From Ichthyophis bannanicus (lineage: Eukaryota > Chordata > Amphibia > Gymnophiona > Ichthyophiidae), in NCBI GenBank assembly GCA_033557465.1, contig CM066044.1:196284184-196348183 (forward strand): a stretch of DNA of 64,000 nt, written 5' to 3'. Position 1 is the stretch's first letter. Each line of letters opens with the position of its first letter. Below are positions 1 to 10,676 of the stretch, piece by piece. The notes under the pieces were generated by a model, which saw nothing but the letters and a program-made list of their open reading frames with translations, had not been told where the DNA came from and made no database searches. Made by a program: the position numbers and the translations under genes.

Positions 1-1577
1 CCCTACGGAACACCCAAATAATTTTCGCCTGATCCTCAGGATCTTGTATTTTTCCTTCTTCCAAGTCCTCTTTTTCTGCTTCGAGCTCCAGTTCGGCTTC
101 CTCCGTCTCTCTGCACTCGCAATCCGTAGACAACATCTCACGAGTCCTTAATCTCTTTGAAGGCTTCAGGGAGCTAGCCGCTTTGCTTACCCTGGCCTGC
201 TGCATATGACCAGACAAGGGCTCCAGTACCTTCCCTTGATGTTGCAAACAAAACGCCTGATGCATAATCAAAACAAAGTCTGGGCAAAAATCCCCGAGTT
301 GTGCCCCCAATCCCAAGACCGGCAGAACATCTGACACCCCCGCCAGGGCCTCCAGAGAAGGACCTTGCAACGTTGGCCGCATCGCTTCTACTTCCGCCCC
401 AGTCCCTGAATCCTGGGGTTCATGAGCCACCTTGACCTCCATCTGCTGCTCCAGACTGGTGGACACTGTTATGCAGCCCCTGTACCTCTGCGGGTGCCGC
501 AGACTACGCACTGGGGGCGAGCTGCCATCAACCAGACAGCCCAAGCCCGAACACAGCTAGTAAGCAGCAAAAAGAAGCCAAACTAGCTTTCTCAGGGTTT
601 AATTTTGTTTTTGTTTTTTTTAATAAGAGGGAGAAAGGAGGTTAACCTCAACAGACCTCCGATAAAGAAAAAAAAAATCCTACTGTAAAGCCCGAATTGC
701 CAGAAACAAGTACACTGAAGTTTTAGAACACCTAAGTCAAAAATTAAGCTTAACCAACCCAAGAAACCAAACTTTAATTAAACTTCTTCAAATACAGAGC
801 CAGGGCCCTCTAAATCCTTCGGAATGTGAGCTGCGAGCGCAGGCCACGCTGAAACCACGCATCCCATTAAAATGGCCACCAGCAATTAACTTCACGAAAT
901 GGCACCAAACGAGCAACACGACTAAAAACTCACCGGCTTTAAAATTGCTCTCCGCTTTTCGGCCCGGTCCCCCTCAGATCTACTTTAATAACCAAAGCTC
1001 TTACCCCGTGGAAGAAAACGCTGATCAAACACTGCCAGGAAGATCTGCGGCTCCGCTCTTCAGAGCAGTGAGCGGGAAGCCGCCGGCGCGATCATCTCTC
1101 CTCTGCTCACTCGTGCAGCCCACACGCTTTGTCCACGGCTGTCAGAGGAGGCCGTGTGAGGGTGCCTGCTGCAGAGCTCTCTTCCGTACAAGCAAGGAGG
1201 AGAGATCTAGCAGCCAAAGTTGTCCCAGCTAAGAAAATTAAAGGGAAAGGCAGACCAGGACCGGGCAAGGCAGAAATGCTATCCTAACATTTTTTTTTTT
1301 TTTTTTAAAGGTATAGCAGCCCCGATTTAAGAATAAATGAATTACTTAAAACTACTTCTAAACTACTCACAGCTCCTTATCTGTTCCTCAAGTGAGCCCA
1401 GACCTAGGCTCACTACGTCCTCCTGCTGCATGGAGACTGGACACACTGGGGCTGATGGGAGAGACCAGCAGACTACATCCAGTGATGTTACGATTTTGAC
1501 ATGCCCAGTCTCCAAGCTGCAGGAGGAGATACACAAACCAGAGGTGGAGGACTGAACTGGAGGAACAATAAGGAAAG
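1..1577 (-). mobile_element. DIRS-type retrotransposon, copy A, 5' end (continues beyond window)
   Basis: This is the gag-side end of a DIRS element read on the minus strand; the rest lies left of the window. It is collinear with copy E at 31.5-32.97 kb: an acidic/serine-rich gag start, a decayed cysteine motif near 480-515, a T-run at 1290-1306 and a terminal repeat ending near 1577. No open gag frame remains. DIRS elements encode gag, reverse transcriptase-RNase H and a tyrosine recombinase, and insert without target duplication. Assignment is by similarity to the other copies in this window. Confidence 0.7.
1372..1577 (-). repeat. Terminal repeat of DIRS copy A
   Basis: This segment aligns with the right terminal repeat of copy E (32765-32970). 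Both have a 'tcaagtgagccca' start, a 'ggagactggacacact' block and a 'ggaggactgaactg' block, and both end in 'gaacrataaggaaa'. It marks the 5' terminus of copy A. Confidence 0.7.
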
Positions 1578-1829
1578 GTCAGTTGCTGTAGTAAGAATAA
1601 TCAGTGGTTAAATGCTGAAGACATATCAATTAATACCAGCAGCACGTCATTACTCTGATCCAGTTGAAGGTGAAGATCTAAATTTCATGAGGGCCATCGG
1701 TCCTGTATCCTTCCTTGGGACCCACCTTCTTTCAAAAACTTTGGCAGTTGAACAGAATCTGTCTTCTGTTAGCTTACCAATAAAACACACATTTGAAATA
1801 GGTATGTAGTTACTGAAACATGCAGAATC

Positions 1830-3610
1830 TAAAATTATCCGTTCAGTTCTTAACACAAAAACGGACCAAAAAAATTCTGATTTCCAAAATAGGGCCATTC
1901 CAATCCTCTGTTCCTTTGCCAGTTGAAATACACCACTGCCATGGCATTATCCAAGAAAACCCAGACCACTCTGCCCAGACCAAGGACCAAAGGTGTAGCA
2001 GAGTCAGACAGATGGCCCATGCATTCAGGTGGTTGATGGGTCATGCAGCCTCTCAGCTGTTTCAACAGTCCTGAGCCATTCAACCTTCACAACGGGCTCA
2101 CCAGCTGAACAGGCTGGCATCCGTCAATAAGAGCTACAAAGATCATCCAGTGACATACCCTTCTTCAGATTCTGGAGCTGCCCCCACCAAAGCAGGCTGG
2201 ACACCACCGAGGAAGGGAGGAGAAACCTGGCCTTGAAATCCTGAGAGTTTGGGGACCAGCAAGACAGCAAGGACCTCTACAACAGCCTCATATGAGCCCA
2301 TGCTCAAGAAACCATTTTGATTGATGCCACCATCAAGTCAAGAATCTGTAGGTAATCCCAAACTCTAAGAGCCTACTGATCAGAAGGCTGCCAGCCAAGA
2401 TAACAGCTACCTACACCATGCTCCCAGATATTCTAGCAAGTGGGAAGGCTGCAATTGACTCTTCCTGCAGTTGATTACCAGTCAAGACTCTTTAGGAACT
2501 ATACCACTCAGGCAAACACCTGAGATGCTTCTAAATGTGACATGGTTTGGATAAGCCAGTCTCGATATGGGTGAACAGAGACCCTTCGAGCCTCAGCGTC
2601 ATGGCCACTGACACCATGACAACCTTCAACAATGTACTCTGAGTAGTGGAGAGGCCAAAGGGAAGAGTAGGGAACTGAAGATGAGAAGAAAGCATGGCGA
2701 ATCAGAGGAAGCACTGCTGATCCTTGCAAATAGAGATGTGGAAATAGGCCTCAGCCAGATCCAGGGATGTGAGAAACTCCTCACGCTGCAATGCCTAGAT
2801 TACTGATCATAGTCTCCGTACAGAAGAGCAAGGCTTGCAGGTGGGCGCTGACCCCTTGAGGTTGAAGGCTGGATGGAAGGACACATCCTCCTTTGTCACA
2901 ATGAAATATATGGAGCACTGGCTCTTGCCCCACTTGACAGAGGGGATTGGGGCAACTGCCTGTAGATTGAGCAATCTTTCCAGCTGCAGAGCCACATGGG
3001 GAGATGAAGACATCGAGGATAGGTTCTCTGCATTCCATAATGTAGCCATGCTGTATGGTGTCTAGCACTCGGCACTCTTCAATTGACTCTTCCATTCCTT
3101 ATAGAAGAGGCATAGTCTGCCACCCACTGGAGGTGCCCCAGAATGGGCCCCCAATCCATCATTGCGCTGAATGGGAGGTGATACTTCTGGAGACTATAGG
3201 CTCCTGAGGGTCTGCAACCCCCACAAAAGGGCTATAATCAGGACTGAAAACCAGAAGAAACAGAAGGCAGGCTTTCCAGGGTGATACCACCGAGAATCCT
3301 GAGAACTTCAGAGTTCCAGGTATTGGGAAAAAGGATAAGTGGGCAGATGCCAAGGAAAAGGCTACATCCTTTCACTTCTCAGGCCCCTTGGGCTCCTCTT
3401 CCACAAGGTAATGATGTTTGGACTCACCCAAATCTTTAAACAGCTTCTTTAAGTCCTCCCCAAAGAGTTTCCCTTTAAAAGGAGCAGCAAAGTCACAGCC
3501 AGCATCTTGCTACCGCCAAGGCGGCAATATCTTTCACCGTAAAGTGGGCCAAATCATACGCCCGACAGAAAGGCCACTGCCGATACAAGGAGCACCACCA
3601 TGGGTATAGT
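1830..3610 (-). pseudogene. Decayed DIRS element, copy B (gag end, RT, RNase H relics)
   Basis: Read right to left on the minus strand, the order is DIRS-like. First comes a gag C-terminal relic (3418-3609, antisense of the 'KLVKDLGES' region). Next is an RT N-terminal relic with 'IYFIVTKED' near 2860-2930, like 'IYFVVPKKD' in copy E. Then comes the RT active-site region with 'HPYRDWLI' near 2565, where 'YLDDWLI' is expected, so the catalytic Asp pair is lost. An RNase H region follows (connection near 2160-2230; 'FLDNAMAVVYFN' near 1950). Many stops and frameshifts break it. It most resembles copy J. Function is certainly lost. Confidence 0.65.
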
Positions 3611-4049
3611 TTGACTGCAACATTTGGGGGGGGGGCAGAGGGTAGGGCAACATACTTGCATATTCATTATGGTTATCTTAAAAAAAAACAAAAAACACCA
3701 CACCACACAAACACACAATACTAGATGGATAGGAAGCCAGTATAAAAAAGGCAAGGGATGAGCTAGCGCTCCCAAAATACTCAAGAGGGAGCAGAGGCTC
3801 TCATTCAGTGGCTTTGCCAAAAAAAAGGGAAAGCAATATATTCCCAGGTTATACAATTAAAACGCAGCAAAAAAACTGTAGCTGTATAGTTTAGTCTAGC
3901 ACTCTAAAACAGACACCTGTAAATATATAATCAGCAAAAAACAAAGGTGATGTAAGGTGGTCTCACTACAAAGGACAAAAAACCAAACACAAAAAAAAAC
4001 CCTACAACGCAGTTTCTACCACCAAAATAAAGGTGAAATTATGCCTTAT
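3611..4049. other. AT-rich stretch without recognised features
   Basis: It contains a G-run (3626-3636), A-rich tracts and a CA-rich stretch near 3700. A short motif 'gcatattcattatgg' near 3658 resembles the centre of the palindromic MITEs at 47.4 and 48.6 kb, but no repeat boundary is visible. It could be decayed DIRS gag DNA. Confidence 0.3.
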
Positions 4050-4176
4050 CTGCGAATGGCCTTTCCTCGAGTCCCTCTAGTCCAGTCCAGACATGTGGGT
4101 TATGCACGCCTACTGGGACTGAGAACAACTGGTTTGATATTTCTTGATGTCATGGCATAAAGGGTCCTGTGCAGCC
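4050..4176. repeat. DIRS terminal-repeat fragment (copy F/J type)
   Basis: The core 'cctttcctcgagtcc' followed by 'ctagtccagtccagac' matches the left end of copy F (33785-33830) and is close to copy J (49180-49215). Only about 120 bp is present before the CR1 begins. No partner repeat was found, so it is a truncated terminus. Confidence 0.55.
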
Positions 4177-4536
4177 TCATAACATAAGATATGCCATACT
4201 GGGTCAAACCAAAGGTCCATCAAGCCCAGTATCCTGTTTCCAGAAGAGGCCAATCTAAGTCATACGTACCTAGCAGTTTCCCCAAAAGACACAGGTTCCG
4301 CAATGCTTGTACTGGGTCAAGCATTGATATCCTGTGTCCCTTCTTAATAATGGTTTATGGACCTTTCCTCCAGGAATTTGTCCAAACCTTTTTTAAACCT
4401 AGCTACACTAACAGCCTTTACTACACCCTACGGTAACAAATTCCAGAGTTTGATTACACGTTGCGTGAAAAAATATTTTCTTTTATTAGTCTTAAATAGT
4501 TTACCCTGTAGCTTCATTGCATGTCCCCTAGTCTTT

Positions 4537-4893
4537 CTATATTCTGATAACGTAAACAATCGATCTACGTTTACCCGTTCCACAGATTACTAATAGCAGG
4601 TCTGCAATCTCATATTTAAGTTCTTTCAACACCCTTGGGTGTATACAATACGGCCCAGGTGATTTGCTACTCTTCAGTTTATCTAATAGTTGTAATACAT
4701 CTTCCCGATGTATCGATATTTCTTTCAATTCTTCCACGCCTTTAAATACCACGTCAGTCATGGGTAACATCCCTACATCTTCCTCAGTAAAGACCGAAGC
4801 AAAGAATTCATTCAGTCTCTCCGCTATCGCCTTGTCGCCTCTTAGTGCTCCTTTAACTCCTCTATCGTCTAATGGACCAACTGACTCTCTCAC
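4537..4893 (-). pseudogene. CR1 copy 1 ORF2: RT N-terminus joined to 3' end across a deletion
   Basis: The 118-codon open stretch starts in the linker between endonuclease and RT ('LNEFFASVFTEED', then 'KSSKSPGPYCIHPRVLKEL'). It matches the sequence just upstream of the RT in copy 2 and then jumps out of frame into the 3' end. All RT catalytic motifs (the FADD block and 'GVPQGSVLGPLLF' block of copy 2) are absent because of the deletion near 4580. Confidence 0.8.
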
Positions 4894-5122
4894 AGGTTTT
4901 TTTTGCTATGAATGTACTTGAAAAAAATCTTTATTTCGCGTTTTTGCTTCCACAGCAAGCTTCTTCTCAAATTCTCCCTTTGCCTGCTTTATCAATGCCT
5001 TGCATTTGACTTGCCAGTGCTTGTGCTGTTTCCAGGTTTTGTCATTTGGCTTTCTTCCATTTCCTGAAAGATGCTTTTTTGGCAACAGCCTCTCTGACCT
5101 CACCTTTAAACCATGCTGGCAG

Positions 5123-5755
5123 TTATTTGGACTTCCTTCCACTTTTCTTAAAGCGTGGAATACCGCTGGTCTGGGCTTCCAAGATAGTATTTTTCAACAC
5201 CACCAAAGTTTGATGTAAGTCTTTAACCTTTGCAACTGCTCCTTTTAGTTTTTTCTTAACTATTTTCCTCATTTTATCATAGTCTCCCTTTCGAAAGTTA
5301 AAAGGTAGTACTGTGGATTTCCTTACTATCCCTCCTCCACTAATTAAATCAAAGGCGATCATGCTATGATCACTATTGCCAAGTGGCCTCAACATCCTTA
5401 TCTCTTGCACTACATCTGGTGCTCCACTAAGGACCAGGTCTAATATGGCTTCCCCTCTGGTCGGTTCATGAACCAGCTGCTCCAAGAAGCAGTCATTTAT
5501 GTCATCTAGGAACTTTATCTCCCTAGCAAGTCCTGCCGTGACACTGACCCAGTCGATACCGGGGTAACTGAAATCACCCATTATTATTACTGCGCTGTAA
5601 CTTTTGTTAGCTTCCTTGATTTCTTTGAGCATTTCATCATCCATTTGTTCATTGTAGCCAGGCGGTTGATAGTACACCCCCACTGCCATCGCCTTCCCCT
5701 TTTTACATGGAATTTCAATCCATAGAGATTCTACAGCAAATTTTGTTTCCTGCAA
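5123..5755 (-). pseudogene. CR1 copy 1 ORF2 endonuclease domain
   Basis: The 210-codon open segment is an AP-type (exonuclease-endonuclease-phosphatase) domain that would nick target DNA to prime reverse transcription. Visible family motifs are 'ESLWIEIPCKKG' near residue 9, 'MGDFSYPGIDW' near 60 (copy 2 has 'MGDFNYPGIDW', so the catalytic Asn is Ser here) and the 'GNSDHSMIAF' block near 127 with the catalytic Asp-His pair. The N-terminal 60-80 residues lie upstream in another frame. Not functional as it stands. Confidence 0.8.
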
Positions 5756-6188
5756 AAAACTTTAATCCTTTCTGACTCAATGCCCTCTAACAGAGCGCAA
5801 CCCCTCCACCAATTAGATCAGCTCTATCATTACGATATAGTTTGTACCCAGGTATCAGTGTCCCACTGGTTGTCCTCCTTCCACCATGTCTCTGATATTC
5901 CAATCATATCTAACCTCTCATTTAGTGCTATATATTCTACTTTTCCATCTTATTTTTTAGACTTCTAGCATTTGCATACAAGCATTTTAGAGACTATTTT
6001 ATTCATATTAATTTGGCCATTGGTAGATATGGGTAATTTGGGATCTTTAAGCTCTGTCTGCTCCATACTCTAGGGCATTTGGGCTACTTTACTCTTTTTT
6101 GGAACTTCTCTGCTTTTGGTAGTATCCTCCAAGGATACATTCTTCCGAACCATCCGCTCTTGGGCGACTGTTGGCTTTCCCCTATTAT

Positions 6189-7100
6189 CTAGTTTAAAAG
6201 CTGCTCTCTCTCCTTTTTAAAGGTTAATGCCAGCAGCCTGGTTCCATCCCGGTTAAGGTGAAGCCCATCCCTTCGGAAGAGCCCCTCCTTTACCCAGAAT
6301 GTTCCCCAGTTCCTAACAAATCCGAAACCCTCATCTCTGCACCACTGTCTCATCCACACATTGAGATTAGAGCTCTGCCTGCCTTTTGGGTCCTGCACGT
6401 GGAACAGGAAGCATTGCGGAGAACGCTACCCTGGACGTTCTGGATTTCAACTTCCTACCTAAAAGCCTAAATTTAGCCTCCAGAACCTCCCTACCACATT
6501 TTCCTGTGTCACTGGTACCGACATGTACCAAGACAGCAGACTCCTCCCCAGCACTATATAAGACCTTATCTAGGTGGCGCGTGAGGTCTGCTACCTTCCC
6601 AGCAGGCAGGCATGTTACCAGGCGATCCTCACGTCCACCAGCCACCCAGCTATCTAAATGCCTAATGATCGAATCACCAACTATAACGGCTGTCCTAACC
6701 CTTCCCTCATGGGCACATGGCCCTGGAGAAACGTCCTCGGTGCGAGAGAGTTTTACATCACCTGGAGGACAGGTCCTAGTTACAGGATCACTTCCTGCCA
6801 TACCAGGGTGATGCTCTGTCACGTGACCTCTCCTCCATGGCAACAGGGATGCTGCCAGACTGGAGGTGGGACTTCAGGACTATATCCCTGTAGGTCTCGT
6901 CTATGTACCTCTGTCTGTCTTATGTTTTCCAAGTCTGCTACTCTAGCCTCTAGAGAACGGACTCGTTCCCTGAGAGCAAAGAGCTCCTTGCACCTAGTGC
7001 ACATGTAAGACCTCTCACCAACTGGGAGAAAATCATACATGTGACACTCAATGCAAAAGACTGGAAAGCCCCCATCTCGCTGTTGGACTGCTGTCTGCAT
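6189..7100 (-). pseudogene. CR1 copy 1 ORF1 (zinc finger, coiled coil, SGNH esterase), frameshifted
   Basis: ORF1 is spread over three overlapping frames: 7100-6819, 6843-6367 and 6398-6189. The N-terminus has a C-x2-C-x14-C-x2-C finger ('CIECHMYDF' to 'CTRC') and a heptad-like segment 'LRERVRSLEARVADLENI'. The middle is an SGNH/GDSL hydrolase with 'VIVGDSIIRH' (Ser block). The third block reads 'GTSD' where copy 2 has 'GTND', so the oxyanion Asn is lost. The C-terminus keeps 'DGLHLNRDG' (Asp-x-x-His). CR1 ORF1 proteins are known to carry an esterase domain of uncertain role. Confidence 0.8.
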
Positions 7101-7201
7101 CTTAGTTTTAAGTTTTTGTTTAGATCTTTAAGTTCTCTACTTACTAAGGGTTGCCAATAAAACTGTACCTAATACGTTTAATATACCTTGTTCCTGAAGC
7201 A

Positions 7202-7385
7202 GAGTAGTTACTCACCTGTAACAGGTGTTCTCCAGGAGCAGCAGGAATCAGTCCTCACATATGGGTGTCATCGGCGCCGATGAAGCCCCAGCGGAGCATT
7301 TCCCCAGCTTTCTATGAAAGTCTTTGGGAATGCAGACACGCATGCGCGGTTCCCTTCCCGCCTAAAGGTGCCATCTTACCTCAGT
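7202..7385 (+). repeat. Left inverted terminal repeat of DIRS copy C
   Basis: The segment from about 7228 to 7385 is nearly the reverse complement of 12766-12924 (shared cores 'cctcacatatgggtgtcatc' and 'ggtgccatcttacctcag'). The outermost ~26 bp ('gagtagttactcacctgtaa' onward) has no counterpart at the right end but recurs inverted in the internal complementary region. Such unequal ends are typical of DIRS. Confidence 0.9.
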
Positions 7386-7464
7386 CAAATGACAGTTTAT
7401 TTTTTCATTTGTGTGTGCTGTTCTTAGCTATGTACAACTGCAACTCCAAGGGGAGGAGGGAGGG

Positions 7465-7565
7465 TTGTGAGGACTGATTCCTGCTGCTCCTGGAGAACAC
7501 CTGTTACAGGTGAGTAACTACTCTTTCTCCAGGACCAAGCAGGAAGTCAGTCCTCACATATGGGT
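7465..7565. repeat. Internal complementary region (ICR) of DIRS copy C
   Basis: The first half (7465-7516) is the reverse complement of the left end 7202-7262 ('acacctgttacaggtgagta'). The second half (about 7525-7565) is the reverse complement of the right end 12885-12924 ('ccaggaccaagcaggaagtc'). In the DIRS model this region templates completion of the ends and helps make the circular intermediate used by the recombinase. Confidence 0.9.
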
Positions 7566-7692
7566 GACTGCCCAGCTCTGGGCTACCGAAGAACCCAGGC
7601 TGAAGAAGAGAACTCCCTCTAGTCTCAGCAGCAAAGAAAGGCTTTTCAAGGACACAACCACCACCGGTAGCCCAACAGAGGGCAGGAGTTGC

Positions 7693-9067
7693 CTAAACCT
7701 CAAAGAGATTCCGGAGTACTGCCTGGCCAAAAGCACTGTCCCTACGGGACTCCCTCTCCAGGCAGTAATGGGCTGCAAAAGACTGGCTTGAAGACCAAGT
7801 AGCAGCCTTGCAGATGTCTACCAAGGGCACAGAGCGGAGATGAGCCACTGAGGCAGCCATTGCCCTGACACGATGGGCCGTGACTCTACCCTGCAAAGGA
7901 AGGTCAGCCGCCTTATAAGCCCAGGTGATACAGTCAGCCACCCAGATGGACAAGGTACGCTTGGACACAGCCAACCCCAACTTATTGGGGTCAAAAGATA
8001 CGAAGAGCTGAGTAGTCCTTCTATGCCTTTGCATACGGTCAAGGTAGCAGGATAAGGCCCTCCTACAGTCCAGGGTATGCAGGACTGCTTCAGCCTGGCT
8101 AGCATGAAGCCTAGGGAAGAATGTTGGAAGAACCACCTCATGATTGAGGTGGAAAGAGGAGACAACCTTAGGGAGGAACTTTGGATGAGTCCTGAGGACT
8201 ACCCTGTTCCTGTAAATCCTGGTGTAAGGCCTGTCACAGACCAGGGCCTGAAGGCTATCAGGAAGGGCGTCTTCCAGGAGAGGAAGCGAAGTGGACAAGT
8301 AGCCATCGGCTCAAAAGGCGGGCGAGTCAGTTGCTGCAAGACCACATTCAGCTCCCACTCAGGGGCAGGACGACGGATAGGAGGCTTGAGCAAAAGCAAG
8401 CCCCTGAGAAAACGGGACACCAAGGGTTGACCAGATAGAGATTGTCCCTCTACCAATGAGTGGTGAGCTGCTAGAGCTGAGAGGTGGACCCGAACAGAAC
8501 TGGACTTAAGTCCCTGATTGGATAAGTGCAGTAAGTACTGAAGAACTACTGGCACAGTACAGGAGAAAGGATCCTCTGTACGTAGGTGACACTACACAGA
8601 AAACCTTTTCCACTTGAGAGCATAGGTCTTCCTAGTGGATTGTTTCCTGGAGGCTAGGACAACCTCTTCAACTTCCTGAGGTAGGCCCCAGGGAACCAAA
8701 ACTACCCTTGCAGCCTCCAGGCCATCAAATTGAGAGACTTGAGAATGGGGTGCAGAAGGGAACCCTGGTCCTGTGAGAGAAGGTCGGGTTGCAACCCCAG
8801 AGGCAGTGGAAGATCCACCGCCAGTTGAAGCAGAAGAGGAAACCCAGGCTGTCTCGGCCACCTGGGAGCTACCAGCAGGACCGAGGCCTTGTCCTGGAGA
8901 ATCTTGAATAGGGTTCGGGCCACCAAGGGCGTGGGAGGAAACGCATAGAGGAGGCCCTGAGACCACGATATCAGAAAAGCATCCGCTGCTGTCCACAGAG
9001 GATGTGGTTGCCTGGAGCAGAACTGTGGCAGTTGCTTGTTGATGGGGCTGGCAAAGAGATCCATCAA
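7693..9067 (-). pseudogene. DIRS copy C tyrosine recombinase (frameshifted)
   Basis: This integrase-like enzyme replaces DDE integrase in DIRS elements. The N-terminal core-binding region lies in 9067-8592 ('SRKQSTRKTYALKWKRF'). The segment 8555-8199 holds the centre and 8298-7693 the catalytic C-terminus, with 'AHRVRAMAAS' (His-x-x-Arg box) and 'FAAHYCLE' (nucleophile Tyr region). The first catalytic Arg box, 'AWRISELQAL' in copy E, is not readable: sequence runs from a 'TPFL' block almost directly to 'DSLQALV', suggesting a small deletion. Confidence 0.8.
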
Positions 9068-9094
9068 AGGGAGACCCCATCTCAGGAAGATCTT

Positions 9095-10676
9095 CTAAAC
9101 TACTGAAGGATGAAGCTGCCACTCGTGGGGCTGCAGTATCCTGCTCAATCTGTCTGCCAGATAGTTGTCTTGGCCAGGAAGGTACACAGCCCTGAGGAGC
9201 ATGTTGTGCTTGAGGGCAAAAGAACAAAGGTCCTGAGTTTCCCGACAAAGGATCCTAGACCCTGTCCCGCCCTGTTTGTTCACATAAAACATGGCAACCT
9301 GGTTGTCTGTCTGAATCAGGACAGACTGTTGAGCCAGGGTAGGAGTGAAAGCTTTGAGTGCTAATCGAATAGCTCTGAGTTAGAGGAGATTGATCTGCTG
9401 TGCAGCTTCCCAGGGAGACCAGAGGCCCTGGGTGCACTTGCCCAGACAATGTGCTCCCCAGCCTTGCAGGGACGCATCTGTGGTTAGCATCACACTGTAA
9501 GCGGGAATCTGAAAGGGCACCCCTTGCAGCAGATTGGGTGGGTGTAGCCACCAGTTGAGGGAGTGCAGAAATTGTCTGGACACCCTTATCCTGTCTGAGG
9601 CTGCCTGTGGCCTGTGACCACTGAGACCGAAGGCACCACTGTGCAGGCCTCATATGGAGCCTGGCATTGGGGGTCACATGTACTGTCGAAGCCATGTGGC
9701 CTAGAAGCCGCAGGCAGAGTCTGGCGGAGACCAGGGACCTGCTGAGAAATTGACTGGCCAAGGCCATTAAGCTTCTGGCTCTGTTTTCTGGCAAGAATGC
9801 CTTTGCCAGGAGAGAGTCCAACCTTGCCCCTATGAACTCCAAGTTCTGGGAAGGGAGCAAAGTGGACTTTGCGAAGTTTATGACAAACCCCAGGCGTTGT
9901 AGAAGAACAATAGTCCTGAGGGTGGCTTGATTGGCCTCCTGACATGTCTGACCCCTGATGAGCCAGTCGTCCAGATAGGGAAAGACAAAGATGCCCTGAT
10001 TTCTCAGGTAGGCTGCCACCACTGCTAAGCACTTTGTAAAGACTCTGGGGGCGGAGGTGAGGCCGAAAGGCAGCACTCTACTGATAATGGTTTCCTCCCA
10101 CGATAAACCTTAGGTACTTTCTGTGGTCTGAATGAATGAGGATGTGAGTGTACGCATCCTTTAGATCTAAGGAGCATAGCCAATCTCCCTGCTGGAGGTA
10201 GGGCAGAAGGGTTCCAAGAGTAAGCATCTTGAACTTTTTTCACTAGGAACTTGTTGGTTCCTGAGGTCCAGAATGGGACTAAGGCCACCGGTCCTTTTGG
10301 GCACCAGGAAATACCTGGAGTAGAATCTGTGACCTTGCAAGTGGGGAGGCACAGGCTCCACCGCCCTGTCCACGAACAGACCCTGAAGCTCCTGACGGAG
10401 AAGGGCTGTGTGCAGAGGAGGCCTTGGAGGCTCCCCTGGAAAATAAGGGGGTGGCAGTTGGTGGAAATGGAGGGCATATCCCTTGTGGATTATCTCCAGC
10501 ACCCAATTGTCCCCAGTGATAAGGGGCCACTGGTGGGCAAAGAGGGCGAGACGACCTCCTGTGTAGGGTTGGCAGAGCAGTGGAGGAGAGGCTATGCTCA
10601 AGGAGTCAAAAAACCCCACCCTGTTGAGTGGTAGCAGGGGCCTGAGGCTTGGGGGTCCTCTGCCTACGGGGCCCAT
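9095..10676 (-). pseudogene. DIRS copy C reverse transcriptase-RNase H (frameshifted)
   Basis: Pieces in order are: 10676-10167, the RT N-terminus ('FLVPKRTGGLSPILDLRN'); 10076-9255, the RT palm with 'LPFGLTSAPRVFTK', the active site 'YLDDWLI' (Asp-Asp intact) and 'LRLLGHMAST'; 9583-9380, RNase H with 'LTTDASLQGWGAH' (catalytic Asp) and 'INLL'; and 9292-9095, the RNase H end 'MFYVNKQGGTGSR' and 'DNYLADRLSR'. At least three frameshifts separate the pieces. The protein would copy element RNA into DNA and remove the RNA strand. Confidence 0.85.

Larger units (their letters stand above)
4178..7201 (-). mobile_element. CR1-type LINE, copy 1 (internally deleted)
   Basis: This is a minus-strand CR1. 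Its 3' end at about 4180 carries the family tail (minus-strand reading 'ggcatatcttatgtt'). Going 5' there are a 3' UTR/RT end, an RT N-terminus, an endonuclease, and an ORF1 with zinc-finger, coiled-coil and SGNH esterase domains. Compared with copy 2 (56869-60902), about 1.15 kb of RT is missing at 4580/4581. The 5' side is interrupted at 7201 by DIRS copy C and may continue beyond it at 12925. All frames are broken. Confidence 0.85.
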
